From assembly GCA_009702465.1 (NCBI GenBank), contig WLHY01000009.1:1-13065 (forward strand): 13,065 bases of DNA. The letters are read 5' to 3'. This document shows, piece after piece, positions 1-6,804 of the stretch. Origin of the DNA: Actinomycetota bacterium (lineage in GTDB: Bacteria; Actinomycetota; Actinomycetes; Nanopelagicales; Nanopelagicaceae). A program made the translations under genes and the position numbers. Numbering within the stretch: position 1 is the first letter of the stretch; each line of letters opens with the position of its first letter. Under the pieces are notes generated by a model, which was not told the DNA's origin, searched no databases, and saw nothing but the letters and a program-made list of their open reading frames with translations.

Positions 1-1
1 G

Positions 2-1231
2 TTAGATCTAGTACCGCTGGAACCGCTGTACCGCGCCTTTTATGCAGATGGCACTCAATTAGATGTTCACGCTAATACAAATCAAATGCAGGCAGAGATT
101 GCTAAAAATATCAGCCCAGAAGAGGCGATTGGTTATGGCAAGTATGTAGATTTTGTGACCAAACTTTATAAGTATGAGATGAAGGATTTTATTGATCGCA
201 ATATTGATTCGCCGCTCAACCTACTTACGCCAAATTTAGCGAGATTAATTGCATTGGGTGGTTTCCGGCGATTAGCACCGAAGGTAAATCAATTCCTGAA
301 GGATCCACGGCTACAAAAGGTTTACTCATTCCAAGCAATGTACGCCGGTGTAAGTCCGCAACAAGCGTTAGCAATTTATGCAGTCATTGCTTATATGGAT
401 TCAGTTAATGGTGTCTTTTTTCCAAAGGGTGGAATGCATGCGGTTCCAAGAGCGTTAGCTGGCGCAGCTGAAAAACATGGTGTTACCTTTAAATACAACA
501 CCACAGTTACTGGAATTGAAAAAAGTAATGGCCGAGCAACTGCAGTCTTAACAGATTCTGGTGAGCGAATTGCATGTGATGTAGTAGTTCTAAATCCTGA
601 TCTGCCAGTTGCCTGGAAAGATCTGCTTGGAAAGGAGCCACTCTCAATTAAGCGATTGAAGTACTCTCCTTCTTGTGCGACCTTATTGATTGGTTCAAAT
701 AAAAGTTACGACCATCTTGCCCACCACAATATTCACTTCGGAGAGTCCTGGAGTGGTGTCTTTGATGAATTAATCAAAAAGAAGACCTTAATGTCGGACC
801 CAAGTATTTTGGTAACAGTACCTAGCCGCGATGACGCATCTTTAGCGCCCGCTGGAAAAACCTCATATTATGTTTTATTTCCAACTCCAAATCTTTCAGC
901 TGATATTGATTGGAAAAAAATTGGACCAAAGTATCGCGATGAGATGATTAAAGCGCTAGAGGATCGTGGTTACAAAGGTTTTGGCGATTCAATTGAGTTT
1001 GAACATATGACTACCCCGCTAGATTGGAAGGAGCAAGGAATGGAGATGGGCGCACCATTTGCTAGCGCACACACCTTCTTCCAAACTGGACCATTTAGAC
1101 CTAAAAATTTAGCTGCAGGTTATGAAAATGTTGTCTTTGCTGGCTCCGGCACTCAGCCAGGAGTTGGCGTGCCAATGGTTTTAATCTCAGGCAGATTAGC
1201 AGCAGAAAGAATTGTTGGTCCGGTTAAGTAA
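2..1231 (+). CDS. crtI: Phytoene desaturase CrtI (5' end outside window)
   Basis: FAD-dependent desaturase and isomerase that converts phytoene to lycopene at the membrane. The frame is open from base 2, and the residues before the first visible ATG (base 86) already read like CrtI (DLVPLEPLYRAFYADG), so that ATG is internal. 409 residues are visible. The family usually has about 490-510, so roughly 85-100 N-terminal residues, including the FAD-binding GxGxxG fold, lie to the left. Family landmarks are the SPQQALAIYAV and FFPKGGMHAVPRAL segments and the C-terminal flavin-contact stretch FAGSGTQPGVGVPMVL. crtB starts 2 bases after the stop, so the two are co-transcribed. Identity as a CrtI-type oxidoreductase is firm. 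Lycopene as the end product is inferred from the neighbouring crtB and crtYc/crtYd. Confidence 0.93.
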   Translation, partial: LDLVPLEPLYRAFYADGTQLDVHANTNQMQAEIAKNISPEEAIGYGKYVDFVTKLYKYEMKDFIDRNIDSPLNLLTPNLARLIALGGFRRLAPKVNQFLKDPRLQKVYSFQAMYAGVSPQQALAIYAVIAYMDSVNGVFFPKGGMHAVPRALAGAAEKHGVTFKYNTTVTGIEKSNGRATAVLTDSGERIACDVVVLNPDLPVAWKDLLGKEPLSIKRLKYSPSCATLLIGSNKSYDHLAHHNIHFGESWSGVFDELIKKKTLMSDPSILVTVPSRDDASLAPAGKTSYYVLFPTPNLSADIDWKKIGPKYRDEMIKALEDRGYKGFGDSIEFEHMTTPLDWKEQGMEMGAPFASAHTFFQTGPFRPKNLAAGYENVVFAGSGTQPGVGVPMVLISGRLAAERIVGPVK

Positions 1232-1233
1232 GT

Positions 1234-2133
1234 ATGAATGAGCTAAAAGCTGCTGGTATCACCGATCCAGAGTTAATAAAATCCTATACAGAGTGCAAAA
1301 CGTTAAATGCTCGACATGGAAAAACCTACTACTTAGCAACACTGCTGCTGCCGCCATCGAAGCGACCATTTGTACATGCGCTATATGGATTTGCCCGTTA
1401 CGCCGACGAGATAGTTGATGATCTAGCCTCAACCTTATCTGCAAGTGAAAAGGCTGCGAGTTTAGAGAGATGGGGCGCTGGAGTTTTAGCTGATATTAAA
1501 GCTGGTCGAAGCCATGATCATATTGGAGCAGCTTTAGTAGATACAGTTCAAAGATTTAACATTCCGATCTCCTACTTTGAAGCATTTTTAAAATCTATGC
1601 AGATGGATTTAACGGTAACGCAGTACCAAAGTTATGAAGATTTAATGGAGTATGTTTATGGATCAGCTGCGGTTATTGGCTTACAGATGCTGCCCATCTT
1701 AGGTACATCATCGGATCAGGCTTATCCAGCGGCGGAGAAATTGGGAATTGCTTTTCAATTAGCAAATTTCATCAGAGATGTTGGCGAGGATTTAGATAGA
1801 GGAAGAGTTTATCTGCCATTAAATGAGCTGAAAAAACATGGTGTATCCAGAGAGATGCTAGAGGCTCGAATTCTTACCCCTGAAATAAAATCAGCACTAA
1901 AGGAGCAGATAGCAAGAGTTCGACAGTTACAAAAGGAGGCGGAGATTGGAATTAAGTTTTTATCTCCAGAAAGTCAGCCATGCATCGAACTTGCAAGCGA
2001 GCTTTACTGTGGAATAGTTGATGAGGTCGAGAAAATTGATTATCAAGTATTTAATAAGAGAGCTAAGACATCTACATTTCGAAGAGTTAAGGGCGCGCTT
2101 CGTGCCTATAGTCGGGCAATTAAGGCGAGGTAG
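1234..2133 (+). CDS. crtB: Phytoene synthase CrtB
   Basis: Condenses two geranylgeranyl diphosphates head to head into phytoene, the first committed step of C40 carotenoid synthesis. The 299-residue length fits the family. Both Asp-rich Mg/diphosphate-binding motifs of the squalene/phytoene synthase fold are present: DEIVD at residues 58-62 and the NFIRDVGEDLDRGRVYLP block around 178-195 (D182, D186). The substrate-facing YGSAAVIGL segment lies at 142-150. The ATG at 1234 is 2 bases after the crtI stop and has no good Shine-Dalgarno, so translation probably depends on coupling to crtI. The stop codon TAG (2131-2133) directly abuts the stop codon of the opposing crtYd. Confidence 0.95.
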   Translation: MNELKAAGITDPELIKSYTECKTLNARHGKTYYLATLLLPPSKRPFVHALYGFARYADEIVDDLASTLSASEKAASLERWGAGVLADIKAGRSHDHIGAALVDTVQRFNIPISYFEAFLKSMQMDLTVTQYQSYEDLMEYVYGSAAVIGLQMLPILGTSSDQAYPAAEKLGIAFQLANFIRDVGEDLDRGRVYLPLNELKKHGVSREMLEARILTPEIKSALKEQIARVRQLQKEAEIGIKFLSPESQPCIELASELYCGIVDEVEKIDYQVFNKRAKTSTFRRVKGALRAYSRAIKAR

Positions 2134-2439
2134 TTACCGACGCTGTACACCTTTTTTACCCCAGTAGACCCAAAGATTTAAAACAGATAAAACCATAGCA
2201 AAGCCAAAGAGCAGATCCTCTGCAGGTGCTGATGCAATTCGCCAACCAATTATCTTCTCCTCTGAGTACATAACAATCTCTCTAGAGGTCAGCCACCAAT
2301 TAGTAATTAATTGAAAGAAAATAATGATGGCATATGATGTCCAAAATACTTTTCGAGTAGTTAATCGGTTCTTAATAATAAATAGATCAAGGATCACCGC
2401 TGCAATAACAGCGCAGATTGCTAGTTGGGTGTAGCTCAT
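2134..2439 (-). CDS. crtYd: Lycopene cyclase subunit CrtYd
   Basis: Small membrane subunit of the heterodimeric (CrtYc/CrtYd) lycopene cyclase found in Actinobacteria, which closes ionone rings on the ends of lycopene. It has 101 residues with three hydrophobic helices and the family signature GWRIASAPAEDLLFGF, with PAED at residues 72-75. Its ATG overlaps the crtYc stop in an ATGA (2436-2439), so the two subunits are translated together. It could instead be a CrtYf-type subunit of the C50 cyclases (decaprenoxanthin or sarcinaxanthin type), because the two subfamilies look alike. No crtEb elongase is visible, but the neighbourhood to the left is cut. It runs against crtB with no gap between stop codons. 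Confidence 0.88.
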   Translation of the reverse strand: MSYTQLAICAVIAAVILDLFIIKNRLTTRKVFWTSYAIIIFFQLITNWWLTSREIVMYSEEKIIGWRIASAPAEDLLFGFAMVLSVLNLWVYWGKKGVQRR

Positions 2440-2768
2440 GCCTCATCTCCCACGATCCACTTTTTCTTCACCGTACGTACCGCCTCAATTGTCATGATGG
2501 CCGCAATCGGCACGATTAAAAAGAAGAAGTACTCCTCAACTGGTATGCCAAAGGGTCCAAATACACCGAGGATTTGTTCAGGATCAAAGTGCCAATGATC
2601 TTGTGAGATTGCATAGGCATCCCAAATTATAAATATGGTAGCTACCGGCAAGACGCTTAGTAGCACCCGTTTAAATCGACGCAGTACCCCAACCTTTAAG
2701 ACAATCTCCAGCCAAAAGGAGCCGACTACTGTAAAGGCCAACATTGCGACATATCCGAATCTGAGCAC
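2436..2768 (-). CDS. crtYc: Lycopene cyclase subunit CrtYc
   Basis: Partner subunit of CrtYd. It is a three-helix membrane protein with the conserved IIWDAYAI and HFDP segments (residues 47-63) and the catalytic-type acidic motif GIPVEEYFFF (E78, E79). I place the start at GTG 2768-2766, giving 110 residues. The minus-strand box TATAGT (2780-2775) lies exactly 6 bases before this GTG, as at other leaderless starts in the window, and the product then opens directly with the first membrane helix as in relatives. An upstream in-frame TTG at 2807-2805 would add 13 residues but lies inside a hairpin and has no Shine-Dalgarno. Together with CrtYd it gives a cyclic C40 carotene; a C50 variant is not excluded. 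Confidence 0.87.
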   Translation of the reverse strand: MLRFGYVAMLAFTVVGSFWLEIVLKVGVLRRFKRVLLSVLPVATIFIIWDAYAISQDHWHFDPEQILGVFGPFGIPVEEYFFFLIVPIAAIMTIEAVRTVKKKWIVGDEA

Positions 2769-2774
2769 TACATA

Positions 2775-2782
2775 ACTATAAT
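2775..2782. promoter_or_regulatory. Overlapping divergent -10 elements for crtYc and pnuT
   Basis: The 8 bases ACTATAAT carry a perfect TATAAT on the plus strand (2777-2782) and TATAGT on the minus strand (2780-2775). The plus-strand start point would be about 2789, giving a leader of about 110 bases for pnuT. The minus-strand start point would be 2768, the first base of the crtYc GTG. No convincing -35 hexamer is seen on either side. Both promoters use the same melted DNA, so they probably compete. The assignment is from sequence only. Confidence 0.55.
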
Positions 2783-2789
2783 CAAAAAA

Positions 2790-2809
2790 TATTGCTATCG
2801 TTAGCAATA
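2790..2809. repeat. Perfect 8-bp hairpin at riboswitch 5' end
   Basis: TATTGCTA (2790-2797), loop TCGT, TAGCAATA (2802-2809). On the plus strand it would form the first structure of the pnuT leader RNA, immediately before helix P2 of the riboswitch. On the minus strand the stem is followed directly by six T residues (2789-2784), the form of an intrinsic terminator. It would stop antisense transcripts coming out of pnuT before they reach crtYc. The stem is AT-rich, so terminator strength is uncertain. Confidence 0.5.
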
Positions 2810-2884
2810 CGGGAGCTAAGAGATTTGGCTGAGAGGATCTGAAATTCAGATCGACCGGGTGACCAGTTCGGTAATGCGAACTGG
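2810..2884 (+). promoter_or_regulatory. TPP (THI-box) riboswitch, variant 3' arm
   Basis: The 5' half follows the actinobacterial THI-box: CGG (2810-2812) pairs with CCG (2855-2857) as P2; GCTAA (2815-2819) pairs with TTGGC (2825-2829) as P3; the invariant CTGAGA pyrimidine-sensing strand lies at 2829-2834. GATCTGA/TCAGATC (2836-2852) forms P3a. The 3' half keeps the GTAATG loop (2871-2876) of L5. However, CCAGTTCG (2863-2870) and CGAACTGG (2877-2884) pair fully, where the family normally has an internal loop between P4 and P5 that helps hold the pyrophosphate. No P1 helix is apparent. The Shine-Dalgarno AAGGAG (2887-2892) follows 2 bases later, which suggests control of translation. Confidence 0.78.
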
Positions 2885-2898
2885 AAAAGGAGTAAGTA

Positions 2899-3462
2899 AT
2901 GAGCGCATTAGAAATAGCAGCTTTTTTAATCTCACTAGTAGCGGTAACGCTCGGTGCATTAGGTATGAGATTTGCCTGGCCATGGTGGGTTACAGGTTCA
3001 ATTTTGTATGGAGTTCTCTTCTACCAATCTGAGTACTACGCCAGCGCACTGCTTCAACTAGTTTTTATTGCAGCGGCGATCTGGGGTTGGATTGGTTGGG
3101 GTAAAGAGGGAGCAAAGCCAAGGTACAGCAAAAATAATGAGCGATTAATAATCATCTCGGTTTTAATCCTAGCTACCTTGATTTTATATCCAGTGTTGAT
3201 TGATATTGGCGCAACATCATCTGCGATCGAGGCATTTGGATTTACTGGAAGTGTGATCGCGCAGGTATTGATGGTGCTACAAAGATTTGAAGCATGGCCG
3301 TTGTGGCTAGTGGTGGATCTGGCATATACCTACCAATACTTTAAGGGTGAGCTATACCTAACCTCAGCTTTGTACTTGATTTTTTCAGTCATCGCCATAT
3401 TTGGCTGGGTACGTTGGCAGAAAGAGTCAAAGGTCAATGCAGTACCAAACTTTATTAAGTAA
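2899..3462 (+). CDS. pnuT: PnuC-family vitamin transporter, probably thiamine transporter PnuT
   Basis: Membrane protein of 187 residues in the PnuC family, facilitators that take up an unphosphorylated vitamin which is then trapped by phosphorylation. Family blocks are AWPWWVTGSILYGVLFYQ, LLQLVFIAAAIWGWIGW and, near the C-terminus, EAWPLWLVVDLAYTYQYF followed by a last helix ending FGWVRWQK. PnuC members import nicotinamide riboside (PnuC), riboflavin (PnuX) or thiamine (PnuT). The THI-box leader directly upstream argues for thiamine. The ATG at 2899 is set by AAGGAG (2887-2892) with a 6-base spacer, the best ribosome site on this strand. The next gene begins inside its last codons. Transporter identity is firm; the substrate is inferred from the riboswitch. 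Confidence 0.87.
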   Translation: MSALEIAAFLISLVAVTLGALGMRFAWPWWVTGSILYGVLFYQSEYYASALLQLVFIAAAIWGWIGWGKEGAKPRYSKNNERLIIISVLILATLILYPVLIDIGATSSAIEAFGFTGSVIAQVLMVLQRFEAWPLWLVVDLAYTYQYFKGELYLTSALYLIFSVIAIFGWVRWQKESKVNAVPNFIK

Positions 3463-3985
3463 TCTGGCGAAGGTTAAATCTGGAGATTTAATTGCAATTG
3501 ATGGACCAGCTGGCTCTGGTAAATCCACCCTTGCCAAATCTCTTGTAAAGGATTTACCCGACTCAGTAATCATCGCAGTTGATGATTTATATGATGGCTG
3601 GGCGGATGCATTTACGCCCAGATTGACCGCCAGAGTAATTGAACAAGTGCTTTTGCCAATCTCAAAAAATCAAGAGTTTAGATATGATATTTATGATTGG
3701 CATAAAGCAAAGTTTGTTAAATCTAATGTGATTCCACGAGATCAGATATATATTTTGGAAGGGGTCTGCGCTGGACACCAGAGCTTTCGTGGATTTATTG
3801 ATGTATTAATCTGGCTCGATATCTCAGATGAGATTGGTTTAACACGTGTATTAAATCGAGATGGTGAAGTAATTCGCGACCAAATGCTCCACTTCCAACA
3901 GGCACAAAGAAGCCACTTTGCCCAAGATTTAACGGAAGCTGCAGCGGATTACATATTTGATGGCGTGCCGAAAACTATCCTTTAG
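3437..3985 (+). CDS. P-loop small-molecule kinase, uridine kinase-like
   Basis: A 182-residue cytosolic P-loop protein with Walker A GPAGSGKST (residues 23-31), acidic DDLYDGW (49-55) where related kinases bind substrate or Mg, YDWHK (86-90), and a lid-like arginine segment (TRVLNRDG, 136-143). It resembles the short actinobacterial proteins annotated as uridine kinase or (d)CMP kinase, whose real substrate is to my knowledge unsettled. I chose the ATG at 3437, which puts the P-loop near the N-terminus and overlaps pnuT by 26 bases. An ATG at 3401 would add 12 residues read from pnuT coding sequence. Tight coupling to a vitamin transporter suggests it phosphorylates the imported vitamin or a related nucleoside. 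That role is inference only. Confidence 0.72.
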   Translation: MQYQTLLSNLAKVKSGDLIAIDGPAGSGKSTLAKSLVKDLPDSVIIAVDDLYDGWADAFTPRLTARVIEQVLLPISKNQEFRYDIYDWHKAKFVKSNVIPRDQIYILEGVCAGHQSFRGFIDVLIWLDISDEIGLTRVLNRDGEVIRDQMLHFQQAQRSHFAQDLTEAAADYIFDGVPKTIL

Positions 3986-3996
3986 CTTAAATTACC

Positions 3997-4002
3997 TAAT
4001 AT
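3997..4002 (+). promoter_or_regulatory. -10 box of pknL-like kinase (leaderless)
   Basis: TAATAT lies 6 bases before GTG 4009, so transcription would begin on the start codon itself. No Shine-Dalgarno and no clear -35 are visible. This spacing decides for the GTG at 4009 over the TTG at 4003. Confidence 0.5.
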
Positions 4003-4008
4003 TTGCAG

Positions 4009-5928
4009 GTGGCTGATCTAACTGGTGAATTAATTGATAATCGGTATCTGCTTCAACGCAGCTTAGCCGCCGGTGGCATGGCAAGTATTTACGCCGCCTT
4101 AGATACTCGGTTAGATCGTCAAGTAGCAGTCAAAATCATGCACCCCCACTTAGCAAATGATGAAGCATTTGTATCTAGATTTATTAAGGAAGCGAAGGCA
4201 ACAGCTGCACTTTCTCATCCAAATATTGTCTCAATTCAAGATCAGGGTTGGAATCAAGGTGGTGTACCTGCAGTTTTTATCGTGATGGAGCTAGTTGAAG
4301 GCAGCACCTTACGCGATTTAATTAATGAGCATGCGCCGTTAAGCATTGAGAGTTTATTTCGATATTTAAATCCCGTAGTTTCAGCTCTGGCTGCAGCACA
4401 TCAAATTGGAATTATTCATCGCGATATCAAACCTGAAAATATTTTAATCGCCCATGATGGCAGAGTTAAGGTGGCGGATTTTGGTTTAGCGGTAGGTGCA
4501 GTAATTGGCCAAACCTTAACCGCTGAATCAAGTGTGGTTCTAGGCAGCGTCTCATACCTCTCCCCAGAACAGGTGCAACGCGGTGTTGCTGATGCTCGCA
4601 GTGATGTTTACGCATTGGGAATTGTTGTTTTCGAGATGCTTACCGGTAAGAAACCATATGATGGTCAAACTCCAATTCAGATTGCATACAAACATGTTAA
4701 TGAACGCATACCAAATCTGCGTGAGATAAACTCAAATACTCCGCAAGAGGTTGCTGATCTTATTTATGCAGCGACTGCGCCCAACCCAGATGATCGCCCC
4801 AAAGATGCCCAGGAGTTTCTGAGCCAATTAAGAGGGATCGAAGCGAAGATCGATCCAAGCCGCAGACAGATGAGTTTAGAGCTTGATCTACCACCAATAA
4901 AAAGTAGTGTTTTGAATAAGGCAAATAAAAGAGCGAAGGTTAAGGTTGGATCAGCTTTAGCAGGATTAAAAGAGAAAACATCTCAGATTATTACTTTAAA
5001 AAGTAACACTCAACAGTTGGAAGGAGCACCGGCGGTGGTTACAAAAACTCGCAAAACATCACGCCGGGTAAAACGTAATCGAGCTATTGCGTTAGTCCTT
5101 CTTCTATCTCTCATCTTTGGTGGATATACATTGTTTAATGCCGGTCGAGTTACGGTGCCATCTCTGGCTGGCATGAGCCAAAAGGAGGCGGCAGCAGTTG
5201 TTGCAGAGATTGGTTTAACCGCGCAGATCGGTGAGGAGATATTTAGTGAAGATATTCCAGCCGGTCGAGTTATATCATCATCGCCGGCCGGAGGAGACAA
5301 GATCGCTCAGGCGGGCGTCGTTAAGTTGATAATTTCTAAAGGTAAAGAGCGAATCATTATTCCAAATTTAATTGAGCAAACCCCAGATATTGCATCGCAA
5401 CAATTAGCAGATCTTGGGTTGCGAGTTGGTGAAATCTTTGAGGAGTTTTCAGCACAAATCAAAAAAGGTTTTGTGACAAAAATTGAACCTGCAGTTGGAG
5501 CTGAGGTTAAGCCAAACTCCTTAGTTGATCTCTTTGTCAGCAAAGGAAATGAACAAGTACCACTTGCATCTTATATTGGCCTTGGTGGTGAGCAAGCATT
5601 AAGTGAGTTAACTCAAGCTGGCTTTGATGTCTCACCAACTTATAAATTTAGCGACACGGTATTGACTGGATTAGTAATCTCTCAGAAACCTGAGAGCGCC
5701 CCGCTGGTAGATAAAGGCAGTGAAGTTGTTTTAGATATTTCAAAGGGTCCAGAGTTTGTATTTATTCCAAATGTGATCTCAAAGAGTTCAAATCAAGCGA
5801 CATTGGATTTAGAGAACAATGGATTAAAGGTTGTTGTGAAAGGAAGAGGCGGTAAAGTAATTAGCATCTCCCCAAAACAAGGATCCAAAGTCAAGGTTGG
5901 ATCTACCGTGACAATCTCACTAGGTTAG
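4009..5928 (+). CDS. pknL: PknL-like membrane Ser/Thr protein kinase with four PASTA domains
   Basis: Eukaryotic-type Ser/Thr kinase of 639 residues from the GTG start. The kinase domain spans about 11-275, with a glycine-rich loop (AAGGMASIY, 20-28), catalytic lysine K42 in VAVKI, HRDIKPEN (D139, N144), DFG (157-159) and SPEQ (185-188), so it should be active. A basic juxtamembrane linker precedes one helix (about 358-377). Four extracellular PASTA repeats follow (about 381-445, 449-513, 516-580, 584-639). PASTA domains bind muropeptides or lipid II and tie such kinases to cell-wall growth. A nearby class II DAHP synthase gene is also the setting of pknL in mycobacteria and corynebacteria, which is why I prefer PknL to PknB. 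It has its own leaderless promoter. Confidence 0.85.
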   Translation: MADLTGELIDNRYLLQRSLAAGGMASIYAALDTRLDRQVAVKIMHPHLANDEAFVSRFIKEAKATAALSHPNIVSIQDQGWNQGGVPAVFIVMELVEGSTLRDLINEHAPLSIESLFRYLNPVVSALAAAHQIGIIHRDIKPENILIAHDGRVKVADFGLAVGAVIGQTLTAESSVVLGSVSYLSPEQVQRGVADARSDVYALGIVVFEMLTGKKPYDGQTPIQIAYKHVNERIPNLREINSNTPQEVADLIYAATAPNPDDRPKDAQEFLSQLRGIEAKIDPSRRQMSLELDLPPIKSSVLNKANKRAKVKVGSALAGLKEKTSQIITLKSNTQQLEGAPAVVTKTRKTSRRVKRNRAIALVLLLSLIFGGYTLFNAGRVTVPSLAGMSQKEAAAVVAEIGLTAQIGEEIFSEDIPAGRVISSSPAGGDKIAQAGVVKLIISKGKERIIIPNLIEQTPDIASQQLADLGLRVGEIFEEFSAQIKKGFVTKIEPAVGAEVKPNSLVDLFVSKGNEQVPLASYIGLGGEQALSELTQAGFDVSPTYKFSDTVLTGLVISQKPESAPLVDKGSEVVLDISKGPEFVFIPNVISKSSNQATLDLENNGLKVVVKGRGGKVISISPKQGSKVKVGSTVTISLG

Positions 5929-5934
5929 GTGCAG

Positions 5935-5940
5935 TAGGCT
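5935..5940 (+). promoter_or_regulatory. -10 box of nfo (leaderless)
   Basis: TAGGCT (TANNNT form) ends 6 bases before the nfo ATG at 5947, within the 18-base gap after the kinase stop. No Shine-Dalgarno is present. It fits transcription starting at the A of the ATG. Confidence 0.45.
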
Positions 5941-5946
5941 CTCCAA

Positions 5947-6804
5947 ATGCTTACACCCCGAATCGGTGCACATGTGCCGACATCTGGTGGCATGGCAACT
6001 CGATCAATTGAGTATGCATTAACGATTAAAGCTGAAGCGATTCAAGTATTTGCATCTAGTCCAAGAACCTGGGCCACCTCTGCCCCAAATCCGGCGATGG
6101 ATGAAGCCTTCAAAGCAAAGACAGCAGAACACAACATTGAGCCATATGTGCATGCCTCATTTCTAATTAATTTAGGCTCCCCTACTAAATCGACATATGA
6201 AAACTCACTAGCGGCAACCGCTTACTCACTAAAGCGTGGTCGCGAGATTGGTGCTAAAGGTGTTGTTGTACATACCGGCTCTGCTGTAGATGAATCCCAT
6301 ATTGATCAAGCATGGAAACAGATTCACGAAGGCGTGATGCCAATTTTAAATAATTTAACTGATGAAGATCCATGGTTATTACTCGAACCAACCGCTGGGC
6401 AAGGCCAATCTTTAGTTAAAAAATTAGATGATCTAACAAAGTACTTTGATGCACTTGAATGGCACCCAAAGGTGGGGGTTTGCCTTGATACCTGCCACGT
6501 CTTTGCCGCTGGACATGACATTAAAAAGGTGGGTGGCATGACAGAGACATTGGATTTATTGGTGAAGATTGCCGGAGTTGAACGAATTCAATTAATTCAT
6601 GCCAATGATTCGATGGATATCTGCGGAAACCTAAAAGATCGCCATCAAAATATTGGAAAAGGTGAGATTGGCAGTAAACCATTTGCTGAATTACTAGCCC
6701 ATCCAGCGATTAAAAACGCTCCCCTAATACTAGAAACACCAGGTGCGGAAGCTGAGCATGGCAGCGAGGTTGCCTTATTGAAAAAATACAGAGGTAAAAA
6801 ATGA
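5947..6804 (+). CDS. nfo: Endonuclease IV (AP endonuclease)
   Basis: Tri-zinc AP endonuclease of 285 residues, the usual size. It cuts 5' of abasic sites and removes blocked 3' ends in base excision repair. All metal ligands known from E. coli Nfo can be placed: H69, H109, E147, D181, H184, H218, D231, H233 and E263. They sit in the motifs YVHASFLINL, LLLEPTAGQG (the family usually has ENTAGQG), VCLDTCHVFAAG, LIHANDS, DRHQNIGKG and LILETPG. The ATG at 5947 fits the leaderless -10 spacing. The stop overlaps the start of the transporter gene in an ATGA at 6801-6804, so those two form a transcription unit. Confidence 0.95.
   Translation: MLTPRIGAHVPTSGGMATRSIEYALTIKAEAIQVFASSPRTWATSAPNPAMDEAFKAKTAEHNIEPYVHASFLINLGSPTKSTYENSLAATAYSLKRGREIGAKGVVVHTGSAVDESHIDQAWKQIHEGVMPILNNLTDEDPWLLLEPTAGQGQSLVKKLDDLTKYFDALEWHPKVGVCLDTCHVFAAGHDIKKVGGMTETLDLLVKIAGVERIQLIHANDSMDICGNLKDRHQNIGKGEIGSKPFAELLAHPAIKNAPLILETPGAEAEHGSEVALLKKYRGKK

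Noticed and set aside
86..88. ATG as the start of crtI
   Set aside because: The frame continues unbroken to the left edge and the residues before it match CrtI, so the gene is cut by the window and is not a short form.
2805..2807. TTG as the start of crtYc
   Set aside because: It lies inside the hairpin, has no ribosome site, and adds residues absent from the family; GTG 2768 fits a -10 box at the correct spacing.
4003..4005. TTG as the start of the PASTA kinase
   Set aside because: It would fall between the -10 box and the GTG at 4009, before the predicted transcript begins, and TTG is a rarer start.
5010..5300. Minus-strand open frame opposite the kinase linker and PASTA region
   Set aside because: It lies wholly inside a well-supported gene, has no recognisable domain, and shows no promoter or ribosome site.
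5149..5925. Possible DNA tandem repeats in the 3' part of the kinase gene
   Set aside because: The similarity is at the protein level (four PASTA domains) and the DNA copies are strongly diverged, so it is not a nucleotide repeat array.
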